From the NCBI GenBank assembly GCA_026706985.1, contig JAPOXR010000021.1, positions 27,359-91,358 of the forward strand: a DNA stretch of 64,000 bases, in the 5' to 3' direction. Positions 8,329 through 18,362 of this stretch are shown here, piece after piece. This DNA comes from Paracoccaceae bacterium (GTDB lineage Bacteria > Pseudomonadota > Alphaproteobacteria > Rhodobacterales > Rhodobacteraceae). Position numbers and translations under genes: made by a program. Below the pieces are notes generated by a model that saw nothing but the letters and a program-made list of their open reading frames with translations, did not search any database and had not been told where the DNA came from. How positions within the stretch are numbered: position 1 is the first letter of the stretch; each line of letters starts with the position of its first letter.

Positions 8329-10564
8329 TCTCCTGAATCGCCTTCAGCAGCCGGGGCGGCGACATCGGAAGATGCGTCATACGCACATCGGCCGCATTCG
8401 AGACCGCATTGGCGATGGCTGCGAGCGGCGGACAGATGGAAGTCTCACCGACGCCCCGCACGCCATAGGGATGGCCCGGATTCGGAACCTCTACAATGAC
8501 AGTGTCAATGAAGGGAAGGTCGGATGCGACCGGCACCCGGTAATCCAGAAAGCCCGGATTCTGCAGCCGTCCATCTTCCCCATAGACATACTCCTCATTC
8601 AGCGCCCATCCGATTCCCTGGGCCGCACCGCCCTGGAACTGACCTTCGACATAGGATGGATGGATGGCCTTGCCGGCATCCTGAACAACTGTGTAACGCG
8701 TCACCTTCGCGGCACCGGTTTCCCTGTCGACCTCGGCATCGACGATATGGGTTGCGAAACTGACCCCCGCCCCCTGCGGTGTGATTTCGAAATGCCCGGC
8801 AATCGGGCCGCCGGTGGCGCCCATATTCGAGGCGATTTCCGCCAGACTCAATGGCTCGAATTCGCCGGCATTCGGACCCGATGGTTTCGCATGCCCATCC
8901 TGCCAATAGACCGCTTCCCGGTCGATGCCCCATTGCTGCGCCGCGCGATGGCAAAGCTTGTCAATCGTGTCACGCGCCGCTTCAATCGTCGCCAGCCCGG
9001 ACGCATAGGTCACGCGGCTTCCATGCGAGATGTCATTATAGCCGAGACTCCCTGTGTCAGCGACGGTGGTGCGGACATTTTCATACGGGATGCCGAGTTC
9101 CTCAGCCGCCATCTGGCACATCGAGGCGCGCGAGCCGCCGATATCCGGCGTGCCGACCGACAGCGACACGGTTCCGTCATATGACAAGGCCAGCGAAACC
9201 GAGGTTTCTCCGGAATGGTTGAACCAGAATCCGCATGAGATCCCGCGTCCCTGCCCCGGTTCCAATGGCGCCGTGAAATGCGGATGGGCTTTCGCCGCCT
9301 CAAGAGTCTCAATCAATCCGATGCGCCTGTATTTCGGCCCGAATGCAGCGCGCGCACCTTCCTTGGCCGCGTTCATAAGACGCACTTCAATCGGGTCAAG
9401 GCCGAGCGAATTGCACAATTCATCAATCACACTTTCCACCGCGAATGCGCCCATCGGTGATCCCGGCGCACGGTAAGCCGCCTGTTTCGGCCGGTTACAC
9501 ATGACATCCCAGCCAACGCTCTTCACATTCTCCAAATCATAGGGAGCAAAGGCGCACATCGCCGCAAATTCCATCGGCGCCGATGGAAATGCGCCACCCT
9601 GCAGCCTGAATTCGCCTTGTGCAGCGGTGATTTTGCCGTCCCGGCGCATCCCGATCCTCACATCCATGGAGGCCGAGGAAGTCGGACCTGTGGCACGGAA
9701 CACCTCTTCCCGGCCCATGACGATCTTCACCGGACGATTCGCCTTTCTCGACAGGGCGAGGGCAACAGGTTCAATGAACACAGTCGTCTTGCCGCCGAAT
9801 CCGCCGCCGATTTCAGAGGCGGTTACCCGCAGTTGGCTCGCATCGATGGCTACCAGTTTGGCGCAGACCCGCGCGGCAGCGAAATGCCCCTGAGTGCAGC
9901 ACCATAATTCGCCTTTGCCGTCCGGGCCCAGCTGCGCCAGACAGGCGTGCGGTTCGATATAGCCCTGATGCGTCGCCTCGGTGCGGAAGGACCGCTCCAC
10001 GGTCAGGTCCGCCTGTGCAAATCCGGCCTCGACATCGCCATGCCCATTCTCGTGGAACCGGACAATGTTAGGATGCATGCCTTCGGGCACGGTTTCATCC
10101 GCGGCACCCTCACGGATAACCGGAGCGCCCGGTTTCATCGCTTCGTCGACATCGGTGACAAATGGCAACTGCTCATACCGGACTTCGATGAGCCTTAGCG
10201 CATCCCTCGCCGCCAGGGCGGAGGTCGCCGCAACCGCGGCCACGGCATGCCCGTCATACAGGACCCGGTCGCCGGCCATTACGTTTTCGAGGATGTTCCA
10301 ATCCTCATCCTCCAACCCTTCGGCAAAATCGGCACGCGTCACGATCGCTTTCACCGTAGGATCGGCGGCGGCGCGGCTGGTGTCTATCGAGACAATCCGG
10401 GCATGCGGATGCGGAGACCTGAGAATGGCCCCGTGCAGCATACCCGGCGCATATGCGTCAGCGCCGAACCGCGCCCTGCCGGTCACCTTATCCACCCCGT
10501 CCGGCCTGACGGGACGGGTTCCCACGACTCGAAAATCCCTGATTTCGGCTCCATCCAGCGCCAT
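8315..10564 (-). CDS. Xanthine dehydrogenase/CO dehydrogenase family protein, molybdopterin-binding (large) subunit
   Basis: 749 residues, the catalytic subunit of a three-subunit molybdenum hydroxylase. It starts with the a/b hammerhead domain (VTGRARFGADAYAPGMLHGA) and continues with the Mo-binding domains. Cofactor motifs: GGGFGGKTTVFIEP; AYRAPGSPMGAFAVES, where true CO dehydrogenases carry AYRCSFR; and near the end YGVRGVGETSICPPLAAIA with the catalytic glutamate. The substrate is therefore unlikely to be CO; an aldehyde, purine or aromatic/N-heterocycle is possible. The start is the ATG at 10564, one base after the stop of the 2Fe-2S subunit gene. Its end overlaps the MoaD-like gene. Confidence 0.88.
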   Translation of the reverse strand: MALDGAEIRDFRVVGTRPVRPDGVDKVTGRARFGADAYAPGMLHGAILRSPHPHARIVSIDTSRAAADPTVKAIVTRADFAEGLEDEDWNILENVMAGDRVLYDGHAVAAVAATSALAARDALRLIEVRYEQLPFVTDVDEAMKPGAPVIREGAADETVPEGMHPNIVRFHENGHGDVEAGFAQADLTVERSFRTEATHQGYIEPHACLAQLGPDGKGELWCCTQGHFAAARVCAKLVAIDASQLRVTASEIGGGFGGKTTVFIEPVALALSRKANRPVKIVMGREEVFRATGPTSSASMDVRIGMRRDGKITAAQGEFRLQGGAFPSAPMEFAAMCAFAPYDLENVKSVGWDVMCNRPKQAAYRAPGSPMGAFAVESVIDELCNSLGLDPIEVRLMNAAKEGARAAFGPKYRRIGLIETLEAAKAHPHFTAPLEPGQGRGISCGFWFNHSGETSVSLALSYDGTVSLSVGTPDIGGSRASMCQMAAEELGIPYENVRTTVADTGSLGYNDISHGSRVTYASGLATIEAARDTIDKLCHRAAQQWGIDREAVYWQDGHAKPSGPNAGEFEPLSLAEIASNMGATGGPIAGHFEITPQGAGVSFATHIVDAEVDRETGAAKVTRYTVVQDAGKAIHPSYVEGQFQGGAAQGIGWALNEEYVYGEDGRLQNPGFLDYRVPVASDLPFIDTVIVEVPNPGHPYGVRGVGETSICPPLAAIANAVSNAADVRMTHLPMSPPRLLKAIQENAVG

Positions 10565-10565
10565 T

Positions 10566-11045
10566 TCATGTCCTCCGCATTTCGACCGCGGCATCTTTGA
10601 CCGCGCGCACGATTTTGTCATATCCCGTGCACCGGCACAGGTTACCCGCCAGCCAATATCTGATCTCGCTGTCCGATGGGTCCGGAATCCTCTCAAGCAA
10701 GGCTTTCGCGGCCACCAGGATTCCGGGGGTGCAGATGCCGCATTGCAGCGCCGCATGCTGCAGAAACTGCGATTGCAGCGGATGCAGCGTTTCCCCGTCA
10801 GCCATGCCCTCAATGGTATCAATCCGCTTTCCTTCGGCTTCGGCGGCCAAGACCAGACAGGAGCAAACCAAATCCCCATCCAGCAGAATTGAACAGGCTC
10901 CGCAATCGCCGGTGCCGCAGCCTTCCTTCGCGCCGGTCAGGGACAGGCGGTCACGCAGCGCATCCAGGAGCGATTCACGCGGATCGCAGAGATACTCAAC
11001 CGGATCCCCATTCACCTCGGCCTTGACATGTTTCATTTCCATCAT
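10566..11045 (-). CDS. 2Fe-2S ferredoxin-like small subunit of a molybdenum hydroxylase
   Basis: 159 residues, two iron-sulfur domains. The plant-ferredoxin-type N-terminal cluster is held by cysteines in EGCGTGDCGACSILLDG and a later CSC. The alpha-helical second domain has CGICTPGILVA and NLCRCTGYDKIV. This is the CoxS/HcrC/XdhC-type layout. It passes electrons from the Mo centre to FAD in the medium subunit. Its start overlaps the medium-subunit stop (ATGA, 11042-11045) and its end abuts the large subunit, so the three are one operon in the order FAD, 2Fe-2S, Mo. Confidence 0.93.
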   Translation of the reverse strand: MMEMKHVKAEVNGDPVEYLCDPRESLLDALRDRLSLTGAKEGCGTGDCGACSILLDGDLVCSCLVLAAEAEGKRIDTIEGMADGETLHPLQSQFLQHAALQCGICTPGILVAAKALLERIPDPSDSEIRYWLAGNLCRCTGYDKIVRAVKDAAVEMRRT

Positions 11046-11902
11046 TCCCTACCTGCCCTGTTATAGGCGATGACCGCCGCTCTGCGGCCAAGAACCCCGG
11101 CCACATCGGTTCTGAATTCGACCGTTCCCCGCTTATCGTCGATCGGGCGGCAGGCGGCGGAACAGGCCGCAGACATCCGGTCCAGTGCCGGGCTGTCCAT
11201 CTGCGATCCAACGAGTGCCGCCGCCGCCTCCGGTACTGACAATACTGTCGGCGCAACCGCACCCAGCGCCACGCTGGCTTCAGCGACCCGGTCACCATTC
11301 AGAGACAGGTTAACCGCACATCCGACAACAGCGATATCCATTTCCGTCCGCGGTATGAATCGAAGATAGGCGTCGGCGGCGGCGGCGCGGCGCGGCGGCA
11401 GATGCAGCGCAGTGATGATTTCACCCTTGGCCAGGCTGTTCCGTCCGGGGCCCACGGGAATCTCGGACACACCCACTTCCCGCTCCCCTTGCGGGCCGGC
11501 TATGCTAACCCGGGCAGCGGCCGCGAAAAGCGCCGGCACAACGTCTGCCGCCGGCGAACCATTGCAGAGATTTCCGATTAAACTCGCTCTTCCCTGGATC
11601 TGCGTCGATCCGATTAACTCCATGGCTTCAACAACACCCGGCCAGTCGCTGCGCAGTTCAGCAACCTCGCCGATCCGAATTCCCGGCACCGCGGCACCGA
11701 TAGTCCACCCGCCATCGTTATTGCGTGCCACATCAAGCATGCCGGGAATGTTCTTCACATCAATGATTATGTCGGGCGTGTGCATCCCGGACCTGAGTTG
11801 AACCAGCACATCCGTCCCGCCGGCCAGAAACCGCACACTGCCTGACGCTGCATGTGCGCTGCCGACAGCTTCGCTGATCGTCGCCGGTGCCACATAGTCC
11901 AT
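11042..11902 (-). CDS. FAD-binding medium subunit of a molybdenum hydroxylase
   Basis: 286 residues, CoxM/HcrB type. The N-terminal FAD-binding fold has VRFLAGGTDVLVQLRSGMH, and RASLIGNLCNGSPAADVVPA is the second FAD loop. The C-terminal domain carries FIPRTEMDIAVVGCAVNL. It takes electrons from the 2Fe-2S subunit. The ATG at 11902 is preceded by GGAGGGA 9-10 bases upstream. It is the first gene of the operon that runs to the rhomboid-like gene at 7351; the promoter should lie in the roughly 195-base divergent gap shared with the M24 gene. Confidence 0.9.
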   Translation of the reverse strand: MDYVAPATISEAVGSAHAASGSVRFLAGGTDVLVQLRSGMHTPDIIIDVKNIPGMLDVARNNDGGWTIGAAVPGIRIGEVAELRSDWPGVVEAMELIGSTQIQGRASLIGNLCNGSPAADVVPALFAAAARVSIAGPQGEREVGVSEIPVGPGRNSLAKGEIITALHLPPRRAAAADAYLRFIPRTEMDIAVVGCAVNLSLNGDRVAEASVALGAVAPTVLSVPEAAAALVGSQMDSPALDRMSAACSAACRPIDDKRGTVEFRTDVAGVLGRRAAVIAYNRAGRE

Positions 11903-12098
11903 CCGCCGATCCCTCCAAAAACAATTTCATCCGTTGCCGGCTGCATAAAGTATTTCAACTGCATTTTGAATTACCAAATTCCGGCCGGCGGAACTTGCAG
12001 AACCGATCGCTTTCGTCGCCGAAGCCCTTGCCGTCCTCTCCCAGTTGATTGATTAAGGCCTATGGCCGACGGCGAAGCAGATTTTGAAGGGAAACGAT

Positions 12099-13244
12099 AT
12101 GATTCATTTTTCGGCTGCGGAAATGGCCGCCCGACGGACCCGCTTGGAGAACGAACTCGAAAAGCGCGGTCTCGATGGCATTCTGTGCTTCGCCCAGGAA
12201 AGTATGTACTGGCTGACCGGTTACGATACTTTCGGCTTTTGTTTCTTCCAATGTCTGGTCGTCGGCGGCGCCGAACCGGTTCTCCTTACCCGGTCGGCGG
12301 ATAATCTGCAGGCACGGATTACCTCGAATATTTCCGACATCAGAATCTGGGTGGATGATGACAGGGCGGAGCCGGCGCAGGAGTTAGCGGCACTTGTCAG
12401 GGAACTCGGACTTGCCGGAAAGCGGCTTGGTATTGAACTGGACACACACGGGCTTACGGCGAAAAATTATATCCGCCTGCGGGAAGCCATGCAGGGGGTG
12501 GCGGAACTCGTCGACGCATCGGATCTGTTTTCCAGACTGCGGCTTATCAAATCCGCCGAGGAGCTGGATTACGTCAAACGCGCCGCCGAACTGGCCGATG
12601 ATGCTCTGGACGCGGCCAAAGAGCTGATACGCCCGGAATGTGACGAAGGCGATCTTCTTGCCGCTATGCAGGGCGCGGTTTTCCGTGGCGGTGGAGATTA
12701 TCCCGGCAATGAGTATATTATCGGGTCCGGGGAGAACGCCCTCCTGGTGCGTTACGCGGCCGGCACCCGGAAACTGAGTCGGCGTGATCAGTTGACGCTC
12801 GAATGGGCCGGCACCTACCGCCACTATCATGCGGCGATGATGCGGACGGCAATCACCGGTGAGCCATCGCCTCTCCATGTCAGGATGCACAAAGCGGTGA
12901 CGGAAGCGTTATTGGCCTCTGAAGAGGCGCTCCGCCCGGGCAACCGCATGCAGGCGGTGTTCGATGCCCATGCGAACAGTCTCGATGCGGCCGGCTTCAA
13001 TTCCGCCAGGCTCAATGCCTGCGGTTATTCGCTCGGCGCGCGTTTCACCCCGACATGGATGGAACATGAAATGTTCCGCAAGGGTGCGGCCACAGTAATG
13101 CATCCCGGCATGGTGATGTTCATTCACATCATTCTGGTTGACGGCGGGACCGGCATGGCAATGACAACCGGAAGAACATCGGTTCTGACAGAGACCGGTT
13201 CGGAGAACCTGTCGCGTCACGATCTCGCGATGATCTGCGGATGA
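12099..13244 (+). CDS. M24 (creatinase/aminopeptidase P fold) family protein, probably metal-free
   Basis: 381 residues with the creatinase N-terminal domain (residues 1-130, MYWLTGYDTFGFCFFQ) and the pita-bread catalytic domain behind it. The five M24 metal ligands appear lost. The block that normally holds two Asp reads LEWAGTYRHYHAAMMRT. The usual GHGIG histidine block reads GYSLGARFTP. The PGMVxxxEP block reads HPGMVMFIHIIL, with His in place of Glu. So it is likely a non-metal hydrolase in the manner of creatinase, perhaps an amidino- or ectoine-type hydrolase; the substrate is unknown. ATG 12099 has GAAGGGA six bases upstream and is preferred over a TTG at 12084. It is divergent from the Mo-hydroxylase operon. 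Confidence 0.8.
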   Translation: MIHFSAAEMAARRTRLENELEKRGLDGILCFAQESMYWLTGYDTFGFCFFQCLVVGGAEPVLLTRSADNLQARITSNISDIRIWVDDDRAEPAQELAALVRELGLAGKRLGIELDTHGLTAKNYIRLREAMQGVAELVDASDLFSRLRLIKSAEELDYVKRAAELADDALDAAKELIRPECDEGDLLAAMQGAVFRGGGDYPGNEYIIGSGENALLVRYAAGTRKLSRRDQLTLEWAGTYRHYHAAMMRTAITGEPSPLHVRMHKAVTEALLASEEALRPGNRMQAVFDAHANSLDAAGFNSARLNACGYSLGARFTPTWMEHEMFRKGAATVMHPGMVMFIHIILVDGGTGMAMTTGRTSVLTETGSENLSRHDLAMICG

Positions 13245-13294
13245 GTAAACGGGGCGACACGCTTACAAATTACCGGCTGGGGCGGGATTGAGGC

Positions 13295-14239
13295 ATGGCG
13301 GAAAACAGGCATGTGCGGCTTTTGATAATCGGTTCCGGACCTACCGGTTACACCGCTGCCATTTACGGTGCCCGGGCGATGCTGGAACCGGTCTTGATTC
13401 AGGGCATTCAGCCCGGCGGTCAGCTCACCATCACCACCGATGTCGAGAACTGGCCGGGTGAGAAAAATATCCAGGGACCGGATCTGATGTTGCGTATGGA
13501 AGAGCATGCGCGCGCCGCGGGCGCGGAAGTCCTGACCGACCATGTGGCTCAAATTGACACCTCGCGGAAACCCATCCGGGTGCGGAGTGATGCCGGCGGC
13601 AGCTTCACCTGTGACGCGCTTATTCTCGCGACCGGCGCCCAGGCGCGGTGGCTCGGGCTGCCATCCGAGGACAAATATAAGGGATTCGGCGTTTCCGCCT
13701 GCGCCACCTGCGATGGATTCTTCTTCCGCGGCCATGACATTGCCGTGGTCGGTGGTGGCAACACCGCCGTGGAGGAAGCGCTTTTCCTCACCCGCTTTGC
13801 CAACTCGGTCACACTGATCCACCGCCGCGACAGCCTGCGGGCGGAAAAAATCCTGCAGCGGCGGTTGTTCGAAAACACCGGGATCGAACCGCTTTGGAAT
13901 CACACGGTGACAGAAATTCTCGGCACCGATGATCCGAAATCAGTCACCGGGGTCCGGGTCCGGGACGTGCGTACAGAAGACGAGACGGTTCTGCAGCGCA
14001 CCGGCCTGTTCGTGGCGATCGGCCATATACCCGCCTCGGAACTGGTAGCCGGACAGGTCGAAACCCGCTCCGGCGGTTATGTGGTCACCGAATCCGGCAG
14101 CACAAAAACTTCCGTGCCCGGTGTGTTCGCCGCCGGCGATCTGGTGGACAGCGTGTATCGGCAGGCTGTCACCTCAGCCGGCATGGGCTGTATGGCGGCT
14201 TTGGACGCGGAAAAATATCTGGCTGAACTGAATGCGTAA
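13295..14239 (+). CDS. trxB: Thioredoxin-disulfide reductase
   Basis: 314-residue flavoprotein that reduces thioredoxin with NADPH. FAD-binding IIGSGPTGYTAAIYGARA near residue 8 and IQGIQPGGQLTITTDVENWP follow the family. The redox pair is in CATCDGFFF (near residue 136), the standard CAxC. NADP-binding VVGGGNTAVEEALFLT and HRRDSLRAEKILQRR follow, and the FAD C-terminal block is GVFAAGDLVDSVYRQAVTSA. The length and all blocks are complete. It stands 50 bases downstream of the M24 gene on the same strand and converges on groEL with a terminator between. Confidence 0.96.
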   Translation: MAENRHVRLLIIGSGPTGYTAAIYGARAMLEPVLIQGIQPGGQLTITTDVENWPGEKNIQGPDLMLRMEEHARAAGAEVLTDHVAQIDTSRKPIRVRSDAGGSFTCDALILATGAQARWLGLPSEDKYKGFGVSACATCDGFFFRGHDIAVVGGGNTAVEEALFLTRFANSVTLIHRRDSLRAEKILQRRLFENTGIEPLWNHTVTEILGTDDPKSVTGVRVRDVRTEDETVLQRTGLFVAIGHIPASELVAGQVETRSGGYVVTESGSTKTSVPGVFAAGDLVDSVYRQAVTSAGMGCMAALDAEKYLAELNA

Positions 14240-14257
14240 GCCGTAGCGGTCGCCGAC

Positions 14258-14283
14258 AAAAAAAGGGGGCGGATGCCCCCTTC
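14258..14283 (-). terminator. Rho-independent terminator of groESL
   Basis: Read on the minus strand, just after the groEL stop: a stem AAGGGGGC / GCCCCCTT with the four-base loop ATCC, followed by seven T. The stem and T tract are perfect. On the plus strand the same hairpin follows trxB but lacks a T run. Confidence 0.85.
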
Positions 14284-14308
14284 CATAAACTTTCCGATAA
14301 ACGGGCGC

Positions 14309-15973
<1,665 letters not shown>

Positions 15974-15992
15974 TTATGCTTGCGGTCCGGAC

Positions 15993-16280
15993 TCAGCTGA
16001 TGATGCCGAGTACGTCGCTTTCCTTCATGATCAGAAGTTCTTCACCATCGACGGTGACCTCTGTGCCTGACCATTTGCCAAACAGCACCCGATCGCCCTT
16101 TTTCACACCCATGGGAATGAGTTCACCGGAATCCTTACGCGCACCTTCGCCGCAGGCAATCACTTCGCCTTCAGCGGGTTTTTCTTTCGCGGAATCCGGG
16201 ATGATCAGGCCACCTTTGGTCTTTTCATCGCCCTCTATCCGACGGACAAGCACTCTGTCGTGCAATGGAGTAAATGCCAT
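15993..16280 (-). CDS. groES: 10 kDa co-chaperonin GroES
   Basis: 95 residues, forms the heptameric lid of GroEL. Conserved [12 protein letters not shown] at the start, a mobile loop around [17 protein letters not shown] that contacts GroEL, and [14 protein letters not shown] in the core. The ATG at 16280 is chosen because AAGGAG lies about eight bases upstream; a GTG two codons earlier has no such support. It is the first gene of the groESL operon. Confidence 0.97.
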   Translation of the reverse strand: MAFTPLHDRVLVRRIEGDEKTKGGLIIPDSAKEKPAEGEVIACGEGARKDSGELIPMGVKKGDRVLFGKWSGTEVTVDGEELLIMKESDVLGIIS

Positions 16281-16333
16281 GAACACGCTCCTTGATTTGC
16301 ATTCTGATAAGTTTCAGGTGGTAAAAATTCCTG

Positions 16334-16360
16334 TTGGCACTCACCACCCTTGAGTGCTAA
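16334..16360. promoter_or_regulatory. CIRCE operator (HrcA binding site) of groESL
   Basis: Inverted repeat with nine-base arms and nine-base spacer: TTGGCACTC, accaccctt, GAGTGCTAA on the plus strand. Consensus is TTAGCACTC-N9-GAGTGCTAA, so only one base differs. It lies directly downstream of the groESL promoter, the position where HrcA repressor blocks transcription until heat shock. Confidence 0.93.
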
Positions 16361-16368
16361 CGATGGGT

Positions 16369-16397
16369 TAGATAGGAACGCCCCCGGCTTCTGTCAA
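16369..16397 (-). promoter_or_regulatory. Sigma70-type promoter of groESL
   Basis: On the minus strand, TTGACA (16397-16392), a 17-base spacer and TATCTA (16374-16369). The -35 is perfect and the -10 close to consensus. Transcription would begin at or inside the CIRCE element, consistent with HrcA control. Confidence 0.8.
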
Positions 16398-16473
16398 CAG
16401 GCCGCACAGATTTTTTTTCCGACGCCTTCTCCGGCCGGAACCCTGCCCCAATCGAGCATAGGATAGCGAATTC

Positions 16474-17391
16474 ATGATTCTGATTTTTGGCCATAAATCG
16501 CCTGACACCGATGCAACCGGGTCACCGATCATCTGGCAGTGGCTCCTGCGCGAAATAAGGGGCCTGAATGCGCGGGCAGTGCTGCTTGGCGAACCGAATC
16601 TGGAAGCGCGGTTCGTGCTGCGGCGCTGGGGATTGGAAACCCCGGAAATCATCGACGATCTGCGCCCGGAAACCGAGGTGGTGGTGGTTGATACAAACAA
16701 CCCGGCGGAATTGCCTCCTGGAATCGCCGACGCCAGAATTATCGAAGTGATTGACCATCATCTGCTCAGCGGCGGCCTGGGGACCATTGCACCGGTGCCT
16801 GTCACGATCCGTCCATTGGCGTGCACGGCAACTGTCATGCACCAGTTGATGGGACCGGATGCCGCGTGCATGCCGGCGGAAATCCAGGGCGTTATGCTGA
16901 GCTGCATATTGTCTGATACGCTGGAATTCAGATCTCCGACGACAACAGCTGTTGACCGGGAGCTCGCCGAATCACTGGCCGCTTCACTGTCTGTCGACAT
17001 CCCTTCCTACGCCGCGGAGATGTTCGCGGCGAAATCCGATATGTCCGCCTACAGCGACGCCGAACTGCTGACGGTGGACGCGAAATCCTACGAGATCGGC
17101 GGTAAGCGCATCCGCATTTCGGTGCTTGAGACAACCGCGCCGAAATCCATATTGGAGCGTAAACCCGGTCTGCTGGAAGCGATGGACAGTATGGCGAAGT
17201 CCGGCGGCATCGACCAGATCCTGCTGTTTGTTGTCGATATCCTGAAGCAGGAAGCAACGCTGCTGGTGCCGAACGAATTCACCAGAAGGATCGCCGAGAA
17301 GTCCTTTTCGGCGGAGGTCACCGGCGATACGGTTCGTCTTCCGGGAATCATGAGCCGCAAGAAACAGATTATTCCCAATCTCTCCTTTTGA
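16474..17391 (+). CDS. ppaC: Manganese-dependent inorganic pyrophosphatase (family II, DHH)
   Basis: 305 residues, the usual size of family II pyrophosphatases, which split pyrophosphate to drive biosynthesis. Motifs in order: FGHKSPDTDATGSPII with the metal-binding His and Asp pair near residue 6, VVVDTNNPAELP, IEVIDHHLLSG with the DHH signature, SDTLEFRSPTTT, and the C-terminal substrate loop SRKKQI. All catalytic blocks are present and there is no CBS insert. Family II enzymes are best known from Firmicutes and are less common in alphaproteobacteria. It stands alone behind the groESL promoter region and is followed 33 bases later by the HAD gene. Confidence 0.93.
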   Translation: MILIFGHKSPDTDATGSPIIWQWLLREIRGLNARAVLLGEPNLEARFVLRRWGLETPEIIDDLRPETEVVVVDTNNPAELPPGIADARIIEVIDHHLLSGGLGTIAPVPVTIRPLACTATVMHQLMGPDAACMPAEIQGVMLSCILSDTLEFRSPTTTAVDRELAESLAASLSVDIPSYAAEMFAAKSDMSAYSDAELLTVDAKSYEIGGKRIRISVLETTAPKSILERKPGLLEAMDSMAKSGGIDQILLFVVDILKQEATLLVPNEFTRRIAEKSFSAEVTGDTVRLPGIMSRKKQIIPNLSF

Positions 17392-17424
17392 GCCGGTTTT
17401 GACGGGCACTGCCCGCTGGAGCGC

Positions 17425-18306
17425 ATGATGCGGATTATTCACCGTCTTACTGAGATCAGCGATCGGTTCGATGCATTGTTCTGTGATGTCTGGGGATGTA
17501 TCCATAACGGGGTTTCCCCCTTTGGCGATGCTGTGGAGGCGCTGACGCATTACCGTGCCGGCGGCGGCAAAGTGCTGTTGCTCACCAATGCGCCCAGACC
17601 CTGGCGGGATGTGGAGCGTCACTTATCCATACTCGGTGTGACACCGGATTGCTGGGACGCGATCGTCACTTCCGGCGACGCCGCGAAGGCGGCATTGTTT
17701 GATCATCGTGTCGGCGTGCGGGTTTTCCATATCGGTCCTGAGCGCGACAAGGGATTCTTCGCGGTGAATCCGGAGGAAGGGTTCCCGGATGCCGGGATTC
17801 ACCTGGTTGAATTCGAACAGGCGGATGGAATCGTCTGCACCGGCCTGTTCGATGATGATGTGGAGACCCCGCAGGATTACCGGCAACTGCTTACACGGGC
17901 TGCCGCCTCGGGATTGCCTTTCCTATGCGCCAACCCGGATATCGTTGTCGACCGCGGGGACCTGCGCGTCTACTGTGCCGGTGCGCTGGCACGGCTCTAT
18001 TGGGAGCTCGGCGGTAGAGTTCTGCAATTCGGCAAACCGCGCGGTGACATTTACGCGCTGGCACGGAAGTTGCTCACCGGTCTCAACTCCGAACCGGTTC
18101 CGGATCATCGGCTTCTCTGCATCGGAGACGGTCCGGTCACCGATGTTGAGGGTGCGGTGCGGCAGCGCCTCTCCTGCCTGTTCGTCAGCGGCGGGCTGGC
18201 GGCAGCCGAAACCGGAACCGGTCTGCATCCGGATCCGGAACGGTTGGCCGAATTTTGCCGTGCCGAGGGAATCAATCCCGAATTTGTCATTGGCACACTG
18301 CGTTAA
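17425..18306 (+). CDS. HAD-IIA family phosphatase (TIGR01459-like)
   Basis: 293 residues of the HAD superfamily with a type II cap. The nucleophile motif is FCDVWGCIHNG (residues near 14), with the second Asp of DxD replaced by Trp-Gly context as in this subfamily. The cap follows VLLLTNAPRP. Motif III/IV is CIGDGPVTDVEGAV near residue 233. Proteins of this kind in alphaproteobacteria are uncharacterised relatives of NagD-type nucleotide and sugar phosphatases; the substrate cannot be told. The start is the ATG at 17425 with another ATG directly behind. It is 56 bases upstream of ribF on the same strand, so a role with a flavin-pathway phosphate ester is conceivable but only inferred. Confidence 0.8.
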   Translation: MMRIIHRLTEISDRFDALFCDVWGCIHNGVSPFGDAVEALTHYRAGGGKVLLLTNAPRPWRDVERHLSILGVTPDCWDAIVTSGDAAKAALFDHRVGVRVFHIGPERDKGFFAVNPEEGFPDAGIHLVEFEQADGIVCTGLFDDDVETPQDYRQLLTRAAASGLPFLCANPDIVVDRGDLRVYCAGALARLYWELGGRVLQFGKPRGDIYALARKLLTGLNSEPVPDHRLLCIGDGPVTDVEGAVRQRLSCLFVSGGLAAAETGTGLHPDPERLAEFCRAEGINPEFVIGTLR

Positions 18307-18362
18307 ACTGAGCCGCGGAACTACGGATTGCGCTGAATAGTCGGCACCGTTACACCGCTGCG

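Noticed and set aside
7940..9184. 414-codon plus-strand frame over the molybdenum hydroxylase large subunit
   Set aside because: Antisense to a well supported gene; Arg-rich and without domain motifs.
8315..11902. Aerobic CO dehydrogenase (coxMSL)
   Set aside because: Gene order and subunits match, but the large subunit has AYRAPGSPMG and not the AYRCSFR active-site loop.
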